NCBI GenBank assembly: GCA_934169775.1
Contig: CAKPOI010000023.1
Span: forward strand, 1 to 24,808
DNA length: 24,808 nt
From: an uncultured Clostridia bacterium
Lineage (GTDB): Bacteria; Bacillota; Clostridia; TANB77; CAG-508
Direction: 5' to 3'
The notes beneath the pieces are model-generated. The model did not search any database. It worked only from the letters and a program-made list of their open reading frames with translations, and was not told where the DNA came from. Below are positions 1 to 7,301 of the stretch, piece by piece; positions within the stretch are counted from its first letter, which is position 1; each line of letters opens with the position of its first letter. The position numbers and the translations under genes were made by a program.

Positions 1-39
1 GTTTTAAAAATATTCTATGGGACTAATTAACAAACTGTA

Positions 40-77
40 TGATTTAATCTTAAAGGGCAACCTATAAGATTAAATCA
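40..77 (+). terminator. Hairpin terminator of a gene lying left of the window
   Basis: A perfect 13-bp stem (40-52 with 65-77) is extended by an A-A mismatch and three more pairs closed by a GCAA tetraloop. T-rich sequence follows on the plus strand (78-87), so it reads as an intrinsic terminator for a plus-strand gene upstream of the window. Confidence 0.6.
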
Positions 78-95
78 TTTCTTTTGTACAATGAA

Positions 96-118
96 AACCC
101 CATGTTATACATGGGGTT
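96..118 (+). repeat. Left-end hairpin of the IS200 element
   Basis: AACCCCATG (96-104) pairs perfectly with CATGGGGTT (110-118) around the loop TTATA. In the IS200/IS605 family, TnpA binds such subterminal hairpins as single-stranded DNA. The right-end counterpart has the same stem and loop lengths. Confidence 0.8.
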
Positions 119-145
119 CAGAAAGCTTATAGCTATGGGTGGAAA

Positions 146-210
146 AAATCCTCCTTTTTGATATAATATATGTGGTAGCCAGCCGCAAATAAAATCAAAA
201 AGGAGGATTT
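146..210 (+). promoter_or_regulatory. tnpA leader: 17-bp hairpin hiding the ribosome binding site, with an internal -10
   Basis: Positions 146-162 are the exact reverse complement of 194-210, and the 3' arm contains the AGGAGG Shine-Dalgarno (201-206) of tnpA. A TATAAT -10 sequence (162-167) lies at the edge of the loop. A transcript starting from it would begin near 174 and lack the 5' arm, while a read-through transcript from outside would carry both arms and fold the ribosome binding site away. Leader structures that repress transposase translation are known for IS200; the promoter split is inference. Confidence 0.75.
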
Positions 211-213
211 GTC

Positions 214-711
214 ATGAAAGACAATAATAGTTTAGCACACAGTACATGGAATTGCAAATATCATTTAGTATTTGCACCAAAATACAGAAGAATGCAAATA
301 TACGGACAGATAAGAAAAGATATAGGAGTAATATTAAGGAGACTATGCGAACAAAAAGGAATAGAAATAATAGAATGTCCAGACCATATACATATGCTTG
401 TAAGTATACCGCCTAAATATAGTGTATCAAGTATAATGGGATATTTGAAAGGAAAAAGTAGTTTGATGATATTTGATAGACATGCTAATTTAAAATACAG
501 ATATGGAAATAGACATTTTTGGTGTAAAGGCTATTATGTGGACACAGTAGGCAAGAATAAAAAGGCAATAGAAGAATATATAAGAAAACAATTACAAGAA
601 GATATAGCAACAGATCAAATAAGTATAAAAGAATATGTAGATCCGTTTGAAAAAGAACAAAAGGAAAAAGAAAGAAAAATAAAAAAAGAATTAGGACCAC
701 TTAAGTGGTAG
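214..711 (+). CDS. tnpA: IS200-type Y1 transposase (REP-associated tyrosine transposase fold)
   Basis: The 165-residue protein is a single-strand DNA transposase. It cuts and rejoins the element ends through a 5'-phosphotyrosine and moves by a peel-and-paste route. The HUH metal-binding pair is seen as DHIHM (H58 and H60), and the likely nucleophile is Y122 in the following helix (EEYIRKQ). The length is typical of IS200 TnpA. Start ATG 214 is fixed by AGGAGG at 201-206. The palindrome CCACTTAAGTGG (697-708) spans the last codons next to the stop. No tnpB-like gene follows, so this is an IS200 and not an IS605 layout. The frame is intact, so the element may be active. The lysine-rich tail after about residue 145 is probably flexible. 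Confidence 0.93.
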   Translation: MKDNNSLAHSTWNCKYHLVFAPKYRRMQIYGQIRKDIGVILRRLCEQKGIEIIECPDHIHMLVSIPPKYSVSSIMGYLKGKSSLMIFDRHANLKYRYGNRHFWCKGYYVDTVGKNKKAIEEYIRKQLQEDIATDQISIKEYVDPFEKEQKEKERKIKKELGPLKW

Positions 712-797
712 CCTGAGAAAGAAATGCGGTTGGCAACCCAATTCAGTAGGGCTTAAGCCCAGAAAAGCCAGAACAAAAGCCTTCTAGGCTAAGAACA

Positions 798-820
798 AAC
801 CACGTGTTTTACACGTGGTT
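798..820 (+). repeat. Right-end hairpin of the IS200 element
   Basis: AACCACGTG (798-806) pairs with CACGTGGTT (812-820) around the loop TTTTA. It mirrors the left-end hairpin in stem and loop length and in its first and last three pairs, marking the right end of the element a few bases before the neighbouring stop codon at 825-827. Confidence 0.8.
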
Positions 821-824
821 ATGA

Positions 825-1037
825 TTAAATTCCGCTTTCATCATCTTCAACTCTTCTTGTTTTAAAATATTCTATAAAATTTTCTTCTGTAATTCCAAAG
901 GCTCTGCCTATTTTCATACAAGGAAAGTCCTTTTTGTGAAATAGCTCTAAACAGGCTTTATTTCCTATTTTCAAGATTTTCATTACATCTTTTGTAGTTA
1001 AAATAATCATTAAGTTTTGTTGTGTATTAACTCCCAT
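825..1037 (-). CDS. Small helix-turn-helix protein, excisionase-like
   Basis: A 70-residue basic protein. Residues 14-58 (LTTKDVMKILKIG onward) look like a winged-helix/MerR-like DNA-binding domain of the excisionase (Xis/AlpA) type, with a first helix, a recognition helix around NKACLELF, and a wing containing MKIGRAFGI. Start ATG 1037 is chosen because AAAGGAGG lies just upstream (rc of 1048-1055) and a further upstream extension has no ribosome binding site. Proteins of this kind control excision or transfer genes in integrative elements, which fits the relaxase and RepA genes further right. The stop codon sits within a few bases of the IS200 right end, so the C-terminus may have been trimmed by that insertion. 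Confidence 0.6.
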   Translation of the reverse strand: MGVNTQQNLMIILTTKDVMKILKIGNKACLELFHKKDFPCMKIGRAFGITEENFIEYFKTRRVEDDESGI

Positions 1038-1044
1038 ATTTATT

Positions 1045-1247
1045 ATTCCTCCTTTTGTTGTATTTTTGAATGATATTTTTCCTGTCCCTCTATTCTGGGC
1101 AATTCTAAACAAGTATTTTATACTTCACTGGACTCTCACCACTTCGCTATCTAGCCAAGTTAGACCCATTGCTTGCGACGGTTTTATCACGCTAGAGCTA
1201 TGGTTGTGTAAGTGTATCATTATAATGTATTTAGCTATTGAGTATTC
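1045..1247 (-). promoter_or_regulatory. Promoter and about 170-nt leader of the HTH gene, possibly a structured RNA
   Basis: On the minus strand a TTGAAT (about 1242-1247) and a TATAAT (1219-1224) sit 19 bp apart, giving a start near 1212 and a long leader ending at the ribosome binding site. The leader is less AT-rich than its surroundings. It holds a perfect AAGTA/TACTT hairpin (1111-1125) and a GCCC/GGG pairing around 1085-1101. I see no convincing open frame in it. It could be a structured RNA, an attenuator or part of the element's control region; the function is unknown. Confidence 0.4.
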
Positions 1248-1286
1248 AATTTTCAATGTGCTTTCCAAGAATTTTAATCAATTCTC

Positions 1287-1320
1287 TTGACATTTGATTG
1301 TAATTGATTATTATTATCAA
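1287..1320 (+). promoter_or_regulatory. Promoter with operator-like repeat for the zinc-finger gene
   Basis: TTGACA at 1287-1292 is followed by AT-rich -10 candidates (ATTATT at 17 bp, TATTAT at 19 bp). The inverted repeat TTGAT (1304-1308) / ATCAA (1316-1320) straddles the -10 position and could be a repressor site. Confidence 0.45.
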
Positions 1321-1364
1321 TAGATTACATTAAATTTATTAAAAAAAATTTGGGAGTTAAAAAT

Positions 1365-2315
1365 ATGAAAGTAAATTTTAGAATTGAATCATCTTCTTTT
1401 TGTTTTGCATTTAGCAAATATAAAATAGAAAAATTTAAAGGAAAGAGATATATTCTACCTGAAGAAAATGCTACAAAAAGAATTATTAGTATAACAGAAA
1501 ATATTGATGAATTGCTAATTGAAGTTTTAAATATTGGTAAGAAAGTTTTTTATAAAGAACCTCTTGAAGATTTTGAGTTGCTTAACTTCTATTCTAAATA
1601 TGGTTCTTTTGGATTTATGATAGATTTAGCAATTAGTAGATATTTTATATTTGAAAATAAAGTTGCAATAAGAGATCCGTTCTATATAGATAATAAAGAG
1701 AATGTTGATTTTATGAATGTAGATGAATATTTAAAATTCTTCTTACCCAAATTAAATAAGAAAGAAATAAATGCTATAATTAAAAAATGTAAAGATGCTG
1801 CAGTTGATACTAAAAAGGAAAGTTATTTAACATCAATAATAAATGAATACTTAATTTATAATGAAAATTATGCTGAGTTTGTTGAATTAGTTTTAAATTA
1901 TGCTAGGTCATTATATAAAACTTTAAGTTCAACATTAGAAAATAAAAATGTAACAATGGACTTGCCTTTCTTAAATGCAAATCACATAACATCTAATATA
2001 AGAGAATTATATTTAAATAGTAGTTTTGGAATTACAATTAATTATTTAAAACAAGCTGTTGATATTGCATATTCAATGCAAATGGCACAGGATGTTAGAC
2101 TACTTAAAGTTTGTAATTTCTGTAATAAAGCTTTTATTGCAAATAATCCAAAGGCTGAATATGATACACATCAATGTAAGAATAAAGCTAATGTCTATAA
2201 AAGTAGAAGTAAATCTATTTCAAAAAATGTTATACAAACTGAAAAAGGTATATCTGTTAAAATTCCTAGTAAAGACTTATCAGATGATATTACAAAGAAT
2301 TTAAAATTAAAATAA
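1365..2315 (+). CDS. Unknown protein with C-terminal CGNR-like zinc finger
   Basis: A 316-residue protein. The first 230 residues are rich in Phe, Tyr, Ile and Lys with no recognised motif. Around residues 247-275 lies a compact treble-clef-like zinc site, VCNFCNKAFIANN, followed by a third Cys in HQCKNKANVYKSR and a basic stretch. This resembles the C-terminal finger of ABATE/CGNR-type or DUF6076-like proteins, which are thought to bind nucleic acid. ATG 1365 is preferred over TTG 1350 because GGGAG lies at the proper distance. It is transcribed divergently from the HTH gene, inside the mobile-element cargo. Two in-frame stops separate it from 39 further open codons, so the tail may have been lost. 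The function is unknown. Confidence 0.6.
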   Translation: MKVNFRIESSSFCFAFSKYKIEKFKGKRYILPEENATKRIISITENIDELLIEVLNIGKKVFYKEPLEDFELLNFYSKYGSFGFMIDLAISRYFIFENKVAIRDPFYIDNKENVDFMNVDEYLKFFLPKLNKKEINAIIKKCKDAAVDTKKESYLTSIINEYLIYNENYAEFVELVLNYARSLYKTLSSTLENKNVTMDLPFLNANHITSNIRELYLNSSFGITINYLKQAVDIAYSMQMAQDVRLLKVCNFCNKAFIANNPKAEYDTHQCKNKANVYKSRSKSISKNVIQTEKGISVKIPSKDLSDDITKNLKLK

Positions 2316-2327
2316 TTGAAACCATAA

Positions 2328-2447
2328 GTATATAGTGATGGTGGAAATGAGCATACTAGATTAGGTGGTAATTTAAAAGATATTATGCTTTTAAATGATG
2401 ATGACACTGAAGAACAAATGACATTGAAAAAGTTAAATAGTATTTAA
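2328..2447 (+). pseudogene. Possible detached C-terminal tail of the zinc-finger gene
   Basis: This stretch is in the same frame as the preceding gene, separated only by TAA (2313-2315), three codons and a second TAA. It encodes a protein-like sequence beginning VYSDGGNEHTRLGGNLKD and ending with TAATAA. It has no start codon with a ribosome binding site. It is most simply a remnant of a longer C-terminus, or of a lost downstream gene. Confidence 0.35.
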
Positions 2448-2528
2448 TAATAAATAAATTAGTAAATGCTTATTAATATTAAATTATGATTATTAGAAAA
2501 TTATATTATGGAAGGAAATTGTATTTTT

Positions 2529-2954
2529 ATGGACAAATTCAAGGAAATTAGACCTATTGTATTAGGATTAGTTAAAAATGATGGAAAATTATTAGTTAGT
2601 CGATTTTATGATAAACAAAAAAATCAAGAATTTTTTAGATGTTTAGGTGGAGGAATAGAATTTTTAGAAACAAGTGAAGACGCTCTAAAAAGAGAGTTCA
2701 AAGAAGAAATTAATGTATCAATTAAAATTGGAAAATATTTAGGAATCTCAGAAAATATTTTTCATTATAAAGGAAAAGATGCACATGAATTAGTATTCTT
2801 CTACGAAGCTTATATCGATTCCAAAGACTATAAAGAACAATACCATGTCATCGATGATAATTCGGAATTAGAAGCAATATGGATAGATATTGAAAAATTT
2901 AAGAGTAACCAATTTGTCTTGTATCCTGAACAAACAATTCAATACCTATTTTAA
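2529..2954 (+). CDS. Nudix hydrolase
   Basis: A 141-residue Nudix-fold enzyme. The Nudix box starts at GGGIEFLE and continues through REFKEE, giving the Mg-binding REUxEE core; the usual Gly after it is Asn here. Family members hydrolyse X-linked nucleoside diphosphates such as oxidised NTPs, ADP-ribose or nucleotide sugars; the substrate cannot be told from sequence. ATG 2529 gives the standard N-terminus and has GGAAGG upstream, although the spacing is long; ATG 2508 is an alternative with no ribosome binding site. It ends before a strong bidirectional terminator shared with the operon on the other strand. A second, distinct Nudix gene lies at 7359. Confidence 0.85.
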   Translation: MDKFKEIRPIVLGLVKNDGKLLVSRFYDKQKNQEFFRCLGGGIEFLETSEDALKREFKEEINVSIKIGKYLGISENIFHYKGKDAHELVFFYEAYIDSKDYKEQYHVIDDNSELEAIWIDIEKFKSNQFVLYPEQTIQYLF

Positions 2955-3008
2955 TGCATTTATTGCAAATATAAATCAATAACTTCAAAATATTTTTATA
3001 CGTTGAAA

Positions 3009-3045
3009 ACAGACTACTCAATTTTGAGTAGTCTGTCACTTTTTA
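3009..3045. terminator. Bidirectional terminator between convergent genes
   Basis: ACAGACTACTCA (3009-3020) pairs perfectly with TGAGTAGTCTGT (3025-3036) around ATTT. T-rich sequence follows on both strands (CACTTTTT on plus, TTTTC on minus). It separates the plus-strand Nudix gene from the minus-strand sugar-acid operon. Confidence 0.85.
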
Positions 3046-3057
3046 ATAAGTTAAATC

Positions 3058-3795
3058 TTAATATTGAACCGAATTTTTCATTTTTTCTTCAATAATGGCG
3101 ATATGCTCTGGTAAATCAACTCCAATGGTTGTATATTCAGTTTCAATTAACTGAATTCTATATCCATTTTCCATCACCCTTAACATTTCTACGCCACACT
3201 CAAGACTTTCTAATTTACTTCTCTTAAAATCCGCAAATTTCTTTAAGAAATCTGCTCTGTATCCATACAATCCTAAAACTCTAAAAGCATTATTAGAATC
3301 ATATGTATACGGAATTGGACTACGCGAAAAGTACATTGCAAATCCGTTTGCGTCAACAACAGCCTTTACAACATTCCGATTTTTAAACTCTTCCTCCGTA
3401 TCAATCTTTGAACGAAGTCCTACGTAGTCTACATCTTTGTTCGTCTTCATTGCATCAATAACCTGTTTGATTGCTTCAGGTTTAATTAATGGCTCATCTC
3501 CCTGAATATTCAAGTAGATATCTCCATCCATTTTTCTTGCTGTATAGGATAATTTTTCAGCTGCTGTTGTTGTTTCTTCTTTTTCAATCCAATAAGGAAC
3601 TCCAAATTCAGCACATTTTTCAGCAATAATATCATCCTCTGTTACAACATAGATTTCATCAAGTTCTTTGACTTTTTCTGCCTGCTTATATACCCAATAC
3701 ACCATTGGTTTTCCACAAATATTAGCAATTGGCTTACCAGGAAATCTTGAACTTCCCATTCTTGCAGGAATTAATCCAATTATTTTTTCTTTCAT
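3058..3795 (-). CDS. KdsB-like cytidylyltransferase (CMP-sugar-acid synthetase family)
   Basis: A 245-residue nucleotidyltransferase of the 3-deoxy-manno-octulosonate cytidylyltransferase type, which uses CTP to activate a sugar acid as a CMP conjugate. The N-terminal loop IPARMGSSRFPGKP (residues 9-22) is the family's CTP-binding signature, and LNIQGDEPLI around residue 97 holds the metal-binding Asp. The length matches KdsB. ATG 3795 is fixed by AAGGAGG (3803-3810, rc), which overlaps the stop of the upstream gene, so translation is probably coupled. It is the last gene of a three-gene operon. A Gram-positive host would not need Kdo for lipopolysaccharide, so the substrate is likely another 2-keto acid for a surface glycan; that is inference and no gene symbol is assigned. 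Confidence 0.8.
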   Translation of the reverse strand: MKEKIIGLIPARMGSSRFPGKPIANICGKPMVYWVYKQAEKVKELDEIYVVTEDDIIAEKCAEFGVPYWIEKEETTTAAEKLSYTARKMDGDIYLNIQGDEPLIKPEAIKQVIDAMKTNKDVDYVGLRSKIDTEEEFKNRNVVKAVVDANGFAMYFSRSPIPYTYDSNNAFRVLGLYGYRADFLKKFADFKRSKLESLECGVEMLRVMENGYRIQLIETEYTTIGVDLPEHIAIIEEKMKNSVQY

Positions 3796-3808
3796 AGTGT
3801 TGTCCTCC

Positions 3809-4813
3809 TTAAAATGTTTTTGTGTTGTTTTTTGCAACTTTTATTATTTTTTTGACTTCATCATTTTGTATCTGATTGTCTGTCAAGTGCATGATGATGT
3901 CATAATAATAATCTGTTATTTTATCTTTGAACAAATCTCTGATTTTCTTCTTGACCCTCATTGTTGCTTTTGACTGTGGAAGTCCACTTAACGGTTTAAG
4001 TCTAAAGTCTGGATTATCAAATTTAAGTTCAATTACGCAAATTTCAAATAACTGTTCACTATAATCGTCAGCCTCAAGAGAGAGCATCATATGCTGATAT
4101 TTGAGATCCAATTTATATTTCATAATATCATCTGTCTCATATATATCATATATGAATCTTTTTAAATCTTCACTTGTAAGACTAACTTTTTCTATATTAA
4201 TGATATGAACTCCTTCTTCGACTTTCCCGAGACAGTTTATAATGTTGTTAAACTGATATCTTGCTGGTGTCCATAAAATACAATAATATGGCTTTCTGCA
4301 TTTGGAAAGCAATTCTTCCAATTTTCCTTTAATAATTGCTATTTCTGATTCAGAAAAGTCATTTTCTCTAAACCAATCAATACCATAATATCTTCTTTGA
4401 ATATTTACATTGAAGACTCTTACTGGTATATCTTCATAATCGTGATAAAGTGCTAATGCAACTCTGTGTGCTCCATCGTGAATGGAATAAGATAAATCCG
4501 TCTTAATCCAAGAATCCATATCTATTCCATTTTCAAACGATCTTATCAAATTCACAAATCTTTCATTCCAATCTTCACCAATTCGCTTTAACTGCATTTT
4601 CCGATATAATTCAAAACCGAAGTCGTTCTTATTGTAGTAATTTTCAATTGCTAAATATTTAACTACAATATCTAAGGCATTGAATTCACCATTAAAATAC
4701 TGTGCCAAAAATAAATCCGTTGTTTTAAGGTCGATGTAGATACATTCTTCTCCATTAAATTTTGGATAATCTGTTTCAATCCCAACCTCTTTTACATACT
4801 TTTCTAACCACAT
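3809..4813 (-). CDS. ParB/sulfiredoxin-fold protein of a sugar-acid operon, function unknown
   Basis: A 334-residue protein. Residues 105-135 hold a ParB/Srx-type motif, SIHDGAHRVALAL, followed by DIPVRVF, where the DGxHR box normally contacts a nucleotide. In this fold some members are ATP- or ADP-dependent small-molecule kinases (SerK), others are CTPases or nucleases. The C-terminal half contains WTPARYQFNNI near residue 185 and DIIMHLTDNQIQN near 309-321; I do not recognise this part. It lies 12 nt downstream of the HAD-aldolase gene and 13 nt upstream of the cytidylyltransferase. That tight packing argues for a step in the same pathway, possibly phosphorylation of the intermediate. The function is not established. 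Confidence 0.55.
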   Translation of the reverse strand: MWLEKYVKEVGIETDYPKFNGEECIYIDLKTTDLFLAQYFNGEFNALDIVVKYLAIENYYNKNDFGFELYRKMQLKRIGEDWNERFVNLIRSFENGIDMDSWIKTDLSYSIHDGAHRVALALYHDYEDIPVRVFNVNIQRRYYGIDWFRENDFSESEIAIIKGKLEELLSKCRKPYYCILWTPARYQFNNIINCLGKVEEGVHIINIEKVSLTSEDLKRFIYDIYETDDIMKYKLDLKYQHMMLSLEADDYSEQLFEICVIELKFDNPDFRLKPLSGLPQSKATMRVKKKIRDLFKDKITDYYYDIIMHLTDNQIQNDEVKKIIKVAKNNTKTF

Positions 4814-4825
4814 AGTAATCCTCCT

Positions 4826-6607
4826 TTATTTTTTGCTGGCTTGATAAATTGTTTCTATTACCTTTTCATCAAATTTCCCTCTATTTTCATATGGAATCTG
4901 TTTAATCAATTTTTCAATTTCTAGTAAAGAAAGTCCCTTGTTCATCAAATATTCTGCATATGTTCTATGTGTTTTTTCAAATGCTGTAATTCCATATGCA
5001 AAATAATTATTCCAATCAAGTTCATTTTTCAAAATTGGTATTTCATTTTCCATCAATGAGTAGATTGAATCCATTGAATATCTTTCTTTTCTCATCAACT
5101 GGTTTATGTAGTACTCCATAAATTCTGTCTTTAAATTACCTGGAGCTCTACCTATACCTGATACAGAAGTGTCAATGATAACTTCTTCATCAATTGCATT
5201 TGTTTCAATTAATGTTTGTGCAGATGAAAAGGCTAAATTGACGTTTTCATGAAGATGAATCCCCCTTTTTATTGATTTATTAAGAAGATGATTAATAAGA
5301 TTTAACTTATTTCTAAAGTCATTGTTTAACAACACACCAAAGGTATCAACAATTGAAAAAACATCTGGATTGATTTTATTAACTTTGGAAATTAAACTTA
5401 CTACTTCTTCTTTGTTATAGTGTGAAAAATTTATAGGATTTACTGAACATAAATATCCTTTTTTCTTTACTTCTTCACAATATTGCATTCCTAAATCAAT
5501 CAAATTGCTATGAAAAGATACTCTTATCATCTTAACCTTTCCACAGCATTTTTCAAGCTTAGAAATATCGAACTTGTCTACTTGTGTTAACAGCGAAATT
5601 ATTGAATTCTTGCAATCAATATCTTTAAGTATCTCTTCTACTTTTGCAACTGTTGGATAGATTGCTATATTTCTATCAAATTCACTGTCCTGCAAAAAAC
5701 CTATCTCAATTATATCTGTATTAGACATAGCTAATTTTTCAATAAATCCCTTTATTGTATCATATCCAAAATTGGATTTATTTAAGTGTCCGCCATCTCT
5801 TAATGAACAATCTAATATTTTTACATTACTGTAATCAATATTTTCTTGTTCCAAATTAAAATAATGACATAAAAATTCAGCTACACCATCATTATCATTA
5901 GAAGATGTAGAAAAACTTACATTTTCAATAATTTCTGAAATAGAGTTTTTCATTCTGACGCCTACATCTGCATTTTTTAACGTTTCCAAATCAGTGATAT
6001 CATCCCCAAATGCAATTACTTTATAATCGTTTTTTAGGTACTCTTTTATATGTTCTATTCCAATCCATTTGTCTGTTCCAGAAGGTAGAATCCTGGCTGT
6101 ATTTTTCTCTCTTGAAAAGGTTATAGATAAATTGTACTTTTCTATTATACTCTTTATAGACGCATAATTTTCTTCTTGACATCTTAATATCAACTTACAA
6201 CTTTGTAGATTTTTCACAAAGTTTATAGATGCGAATTTTGAATCTACAAAATCAATATCGCTTTTGTCAGTACAAAAAGAGCCATATAAGCCTTCATTAA
6301 TTATGTTTTTTGTATGTTTGCTTAATTCCTCTATTACATTTTTAGACACATCATTTGAAATAGGATTATAATATATTATATTATCATATCTGTCACAAAC
6401 AAAGTTTCCGTTAAACGAACAAATAAAATCAGCATTCACCTGTTCTGCAAAATTAATAGTTCTTATATGGCTTCTAGCTGTATTAATTACCACTTTGCAC
6501 CCCAAGTCTTGACATTTTCTCAAAATAAATTTGGAATATTCTGATATACTTTTATCAGAATGTAATAGTGTGTCATCCAAATCTAAAACAATTAGATATT
6601 TTTCCAT
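4826..6607 (-). CDS. Fusion of HAD phosphatase and DRE-TIM (HMGL-like) aldolase
   Basis: A 593-residue two-domain enzyme. Residues 1-250 are a Cof-type HAD phosphatase: LDLDDTLL (D9, D11 catalytic), a Thr in the NTARS segment near 42-46, and GDDITDLETL at 201-210 for Mg binding. Residues 263-590 are a DRE-TIM metal-dependent aldolase or lyase: DCSLRDGGH (266-274), DTFG (421-424), the metal pair HLHEN (451-455) and GIGRAPGN (484-491), closest in feel to 4-hydroxy-2-oxovalerate aldolases. An aldolase joined to a phosphatase and followed by a CMP-transferase suggests carbon-chain joining, dephosphorylation and CTP activation of a 2-keto acid. ATG 6607 has AAAGGAGG upstream. First gene of the operon, with a good promoter at 6683-6711. 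Confidence 0.8.
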   Translation of the reverse strand: MEKYLIVLDLDDTLLHSDKSISEYSKFILRKCQDLGCKVVINTARSHIRTINFAEQVNADFICSFNGNFVCDRYDNIIYYNPISNDVSKNVIEELSKHTKNIINEGLYGSFCTDKSDIDFVDSKFASINFVKNLQSCKLILRCQEENYASIKSIIEKYNLSITFSREKNTARILPSGTDKWIGIEHIKEYLKNDYKVIAFGDDITDLETLKNADVGVRMKNSISEIIENVSFSTSSNDNDGVAEFLCHYFNLEQENIDYSNVKILDCSLRDGGHLNKSNFGYDTIKGFIEKLAMSNTDIIEIGFLQDSEFDRNIAIYPTVAKVEEILKDIDCKNSIISLLTQVDKFDISKLEKCCGKVKMIRVSFHSNLIDLGMQYCEEVKKKGYLCSVNPINFSHYNKEEVVSLISKVNKINPDVFSIVDTFGVLLNNDFRNKLNLINHLLNKSIKRGIHLHENVNLAFSSAQTLIETNAIDEEVIIDTSVSGIGRAPGNLKTEFMEYYINQLMRKERYSMDSIYSLMENEIPILKNELDWNNYFAYGITAFEKTHRTYAEYLMNKGLSLLEIEKLIKQIPYENRGKFDEKVIETIYQASKK

Positions 6608-6682
6608 TTGTATCCTCCTTTCTGTTTTGCTAAATAGATTCTTTTAATTAAAACATTCTACAATAGCGACTGTTTACATAAG

Positions 6683-6711
6683 ATTTTAACATTTTTTTCT
6701 TATTTTGTCAA
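6683..6711 (-). promoter_or_regulatory. Promoter of the HAD-aldolase operon
   Basis: Minus-strand TTGACA (6706-6711) and TAAAAT (6683-6688) are separated by exactly 17 bp, a near-consensus sigma-A promoter. It lies directly after the stop codon of the 2H phosphoesterase gene (6713-6715), giving the operon its own start. Confidence 0.8.
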
Positions 6712-6712
6712 T

Positions 6713-7246
6713 TTATACCAGTTCTTTTGGTGGATATATTTTATATAGTCCAATTTTACATACTTTAACTTCAAATGGTTTAAAATCTTTCATTATTTTT
6801 TCTTGTAATTTTATTATTTTTTTTAAATCCTTATCTATATGAATTGTTATATGCGGAATAAATACATTTGGTTTATATTTTTTTACTCTATAATTTTCAT
6901 TTTGATATATTAATTCTTGTATTTTATTTAATTCTTCACTCTTTTGTATTTCAAAATATAGGTTATAACTACCTTGAGTAGATTCTTTTATTTGTGTTCC
7001 TATAATTTGCATTTTAAATTCACAAAAATCAATTGCTTCTATTAATCTTTTTATTTCTGTAGAATTTTTATTTTTCCATACACATATTGTTGAATGAAAT
7101 GGCAATAAATCTTTATCCTCTCTGTTTTCTTCATCATATTTAAGTTTGCATAATTTAAAATCAATATCGTTTATATATGCATTAATTTTATTTAAACTGT
7201 GTTTGTCAAACATAGTTATACATGTTATTTTATTATTTATATTCAT
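6713..7246 (-). CDS. 2H phosphoesterase (2'-5' RNA ligase / cyclic phosphodiesterase family)
   Basis: A 177-residue protein carrying the two HxT/S motifs of the 2H superfamily: FHSTICVW near residue 50 and PHITIHID near residue 135. These enzymes open 2',3'-cyclic phosphates or act on 2'-5' linked or ADP-ribose-derived nucleotides; the exact substrate is not readable. ATG 7246 is chosen because GGAGG (7256-7260, rc) lies just upstream; the longer frame to 7279 lacks a ribosome binding site. It is transcribed divergently from a Nudix gene, and the two families often act on related nucleotide by-products. Confidence 0.75.
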   Translation of the reverse strand: MNINNKITCITMFDKHSLNKINAYINDIDFKLCKLKYDEENREDKDLLPFHSTICVWKNKNSTEIKRLIEAIDFCEFKMQIIGTQIKESTQGSYNLYFEIQKSEELNKIQELIYQNENYRVKKYKPNVFIPHITIHIDKDLKKIIKLQEKIMKDFKPFEVKVCKIGLYKIYPPKELV

Positions 7247-7301
7247 ACCTTTTACCTCCATAGTTATTTTATCACACACTAATTGGGTTAAACAAATTTT
7301 T

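Larger units (their letters stand above)
91..825 (+). mobile_element. IS200-type insertion sequence (IS200/IS605 family, tnpA only)
   Basis: A single Y1 transposase gene is flanked by two imperfectly similar hairpins, each a 9-bp stem with a 5-nt loop, at 96-118 and 798-820. This is the IS200 plan: no terminal inverted repeats, subterminal hairpins recognised by TnpA, and no accessory tnpB. The exact tips cannot be read because family members cut next to a short target sequence without duplicating it; I place them just outside the hairpins. The 9-nt word GTGGTAGCC occurs at 172-180 and 705-713. GCCAGCCGCA (178-187) can pair with TGCGGTTGGC (725-734) with one G-T wobble. Confidence 0.85.

Noticed and set aside
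1141..1200. Fragment of a group II intron or tRNA in the leader region
   Set aside because: No domain V, intron 5' end or cloverleaf could be drawn; only short stems are present.
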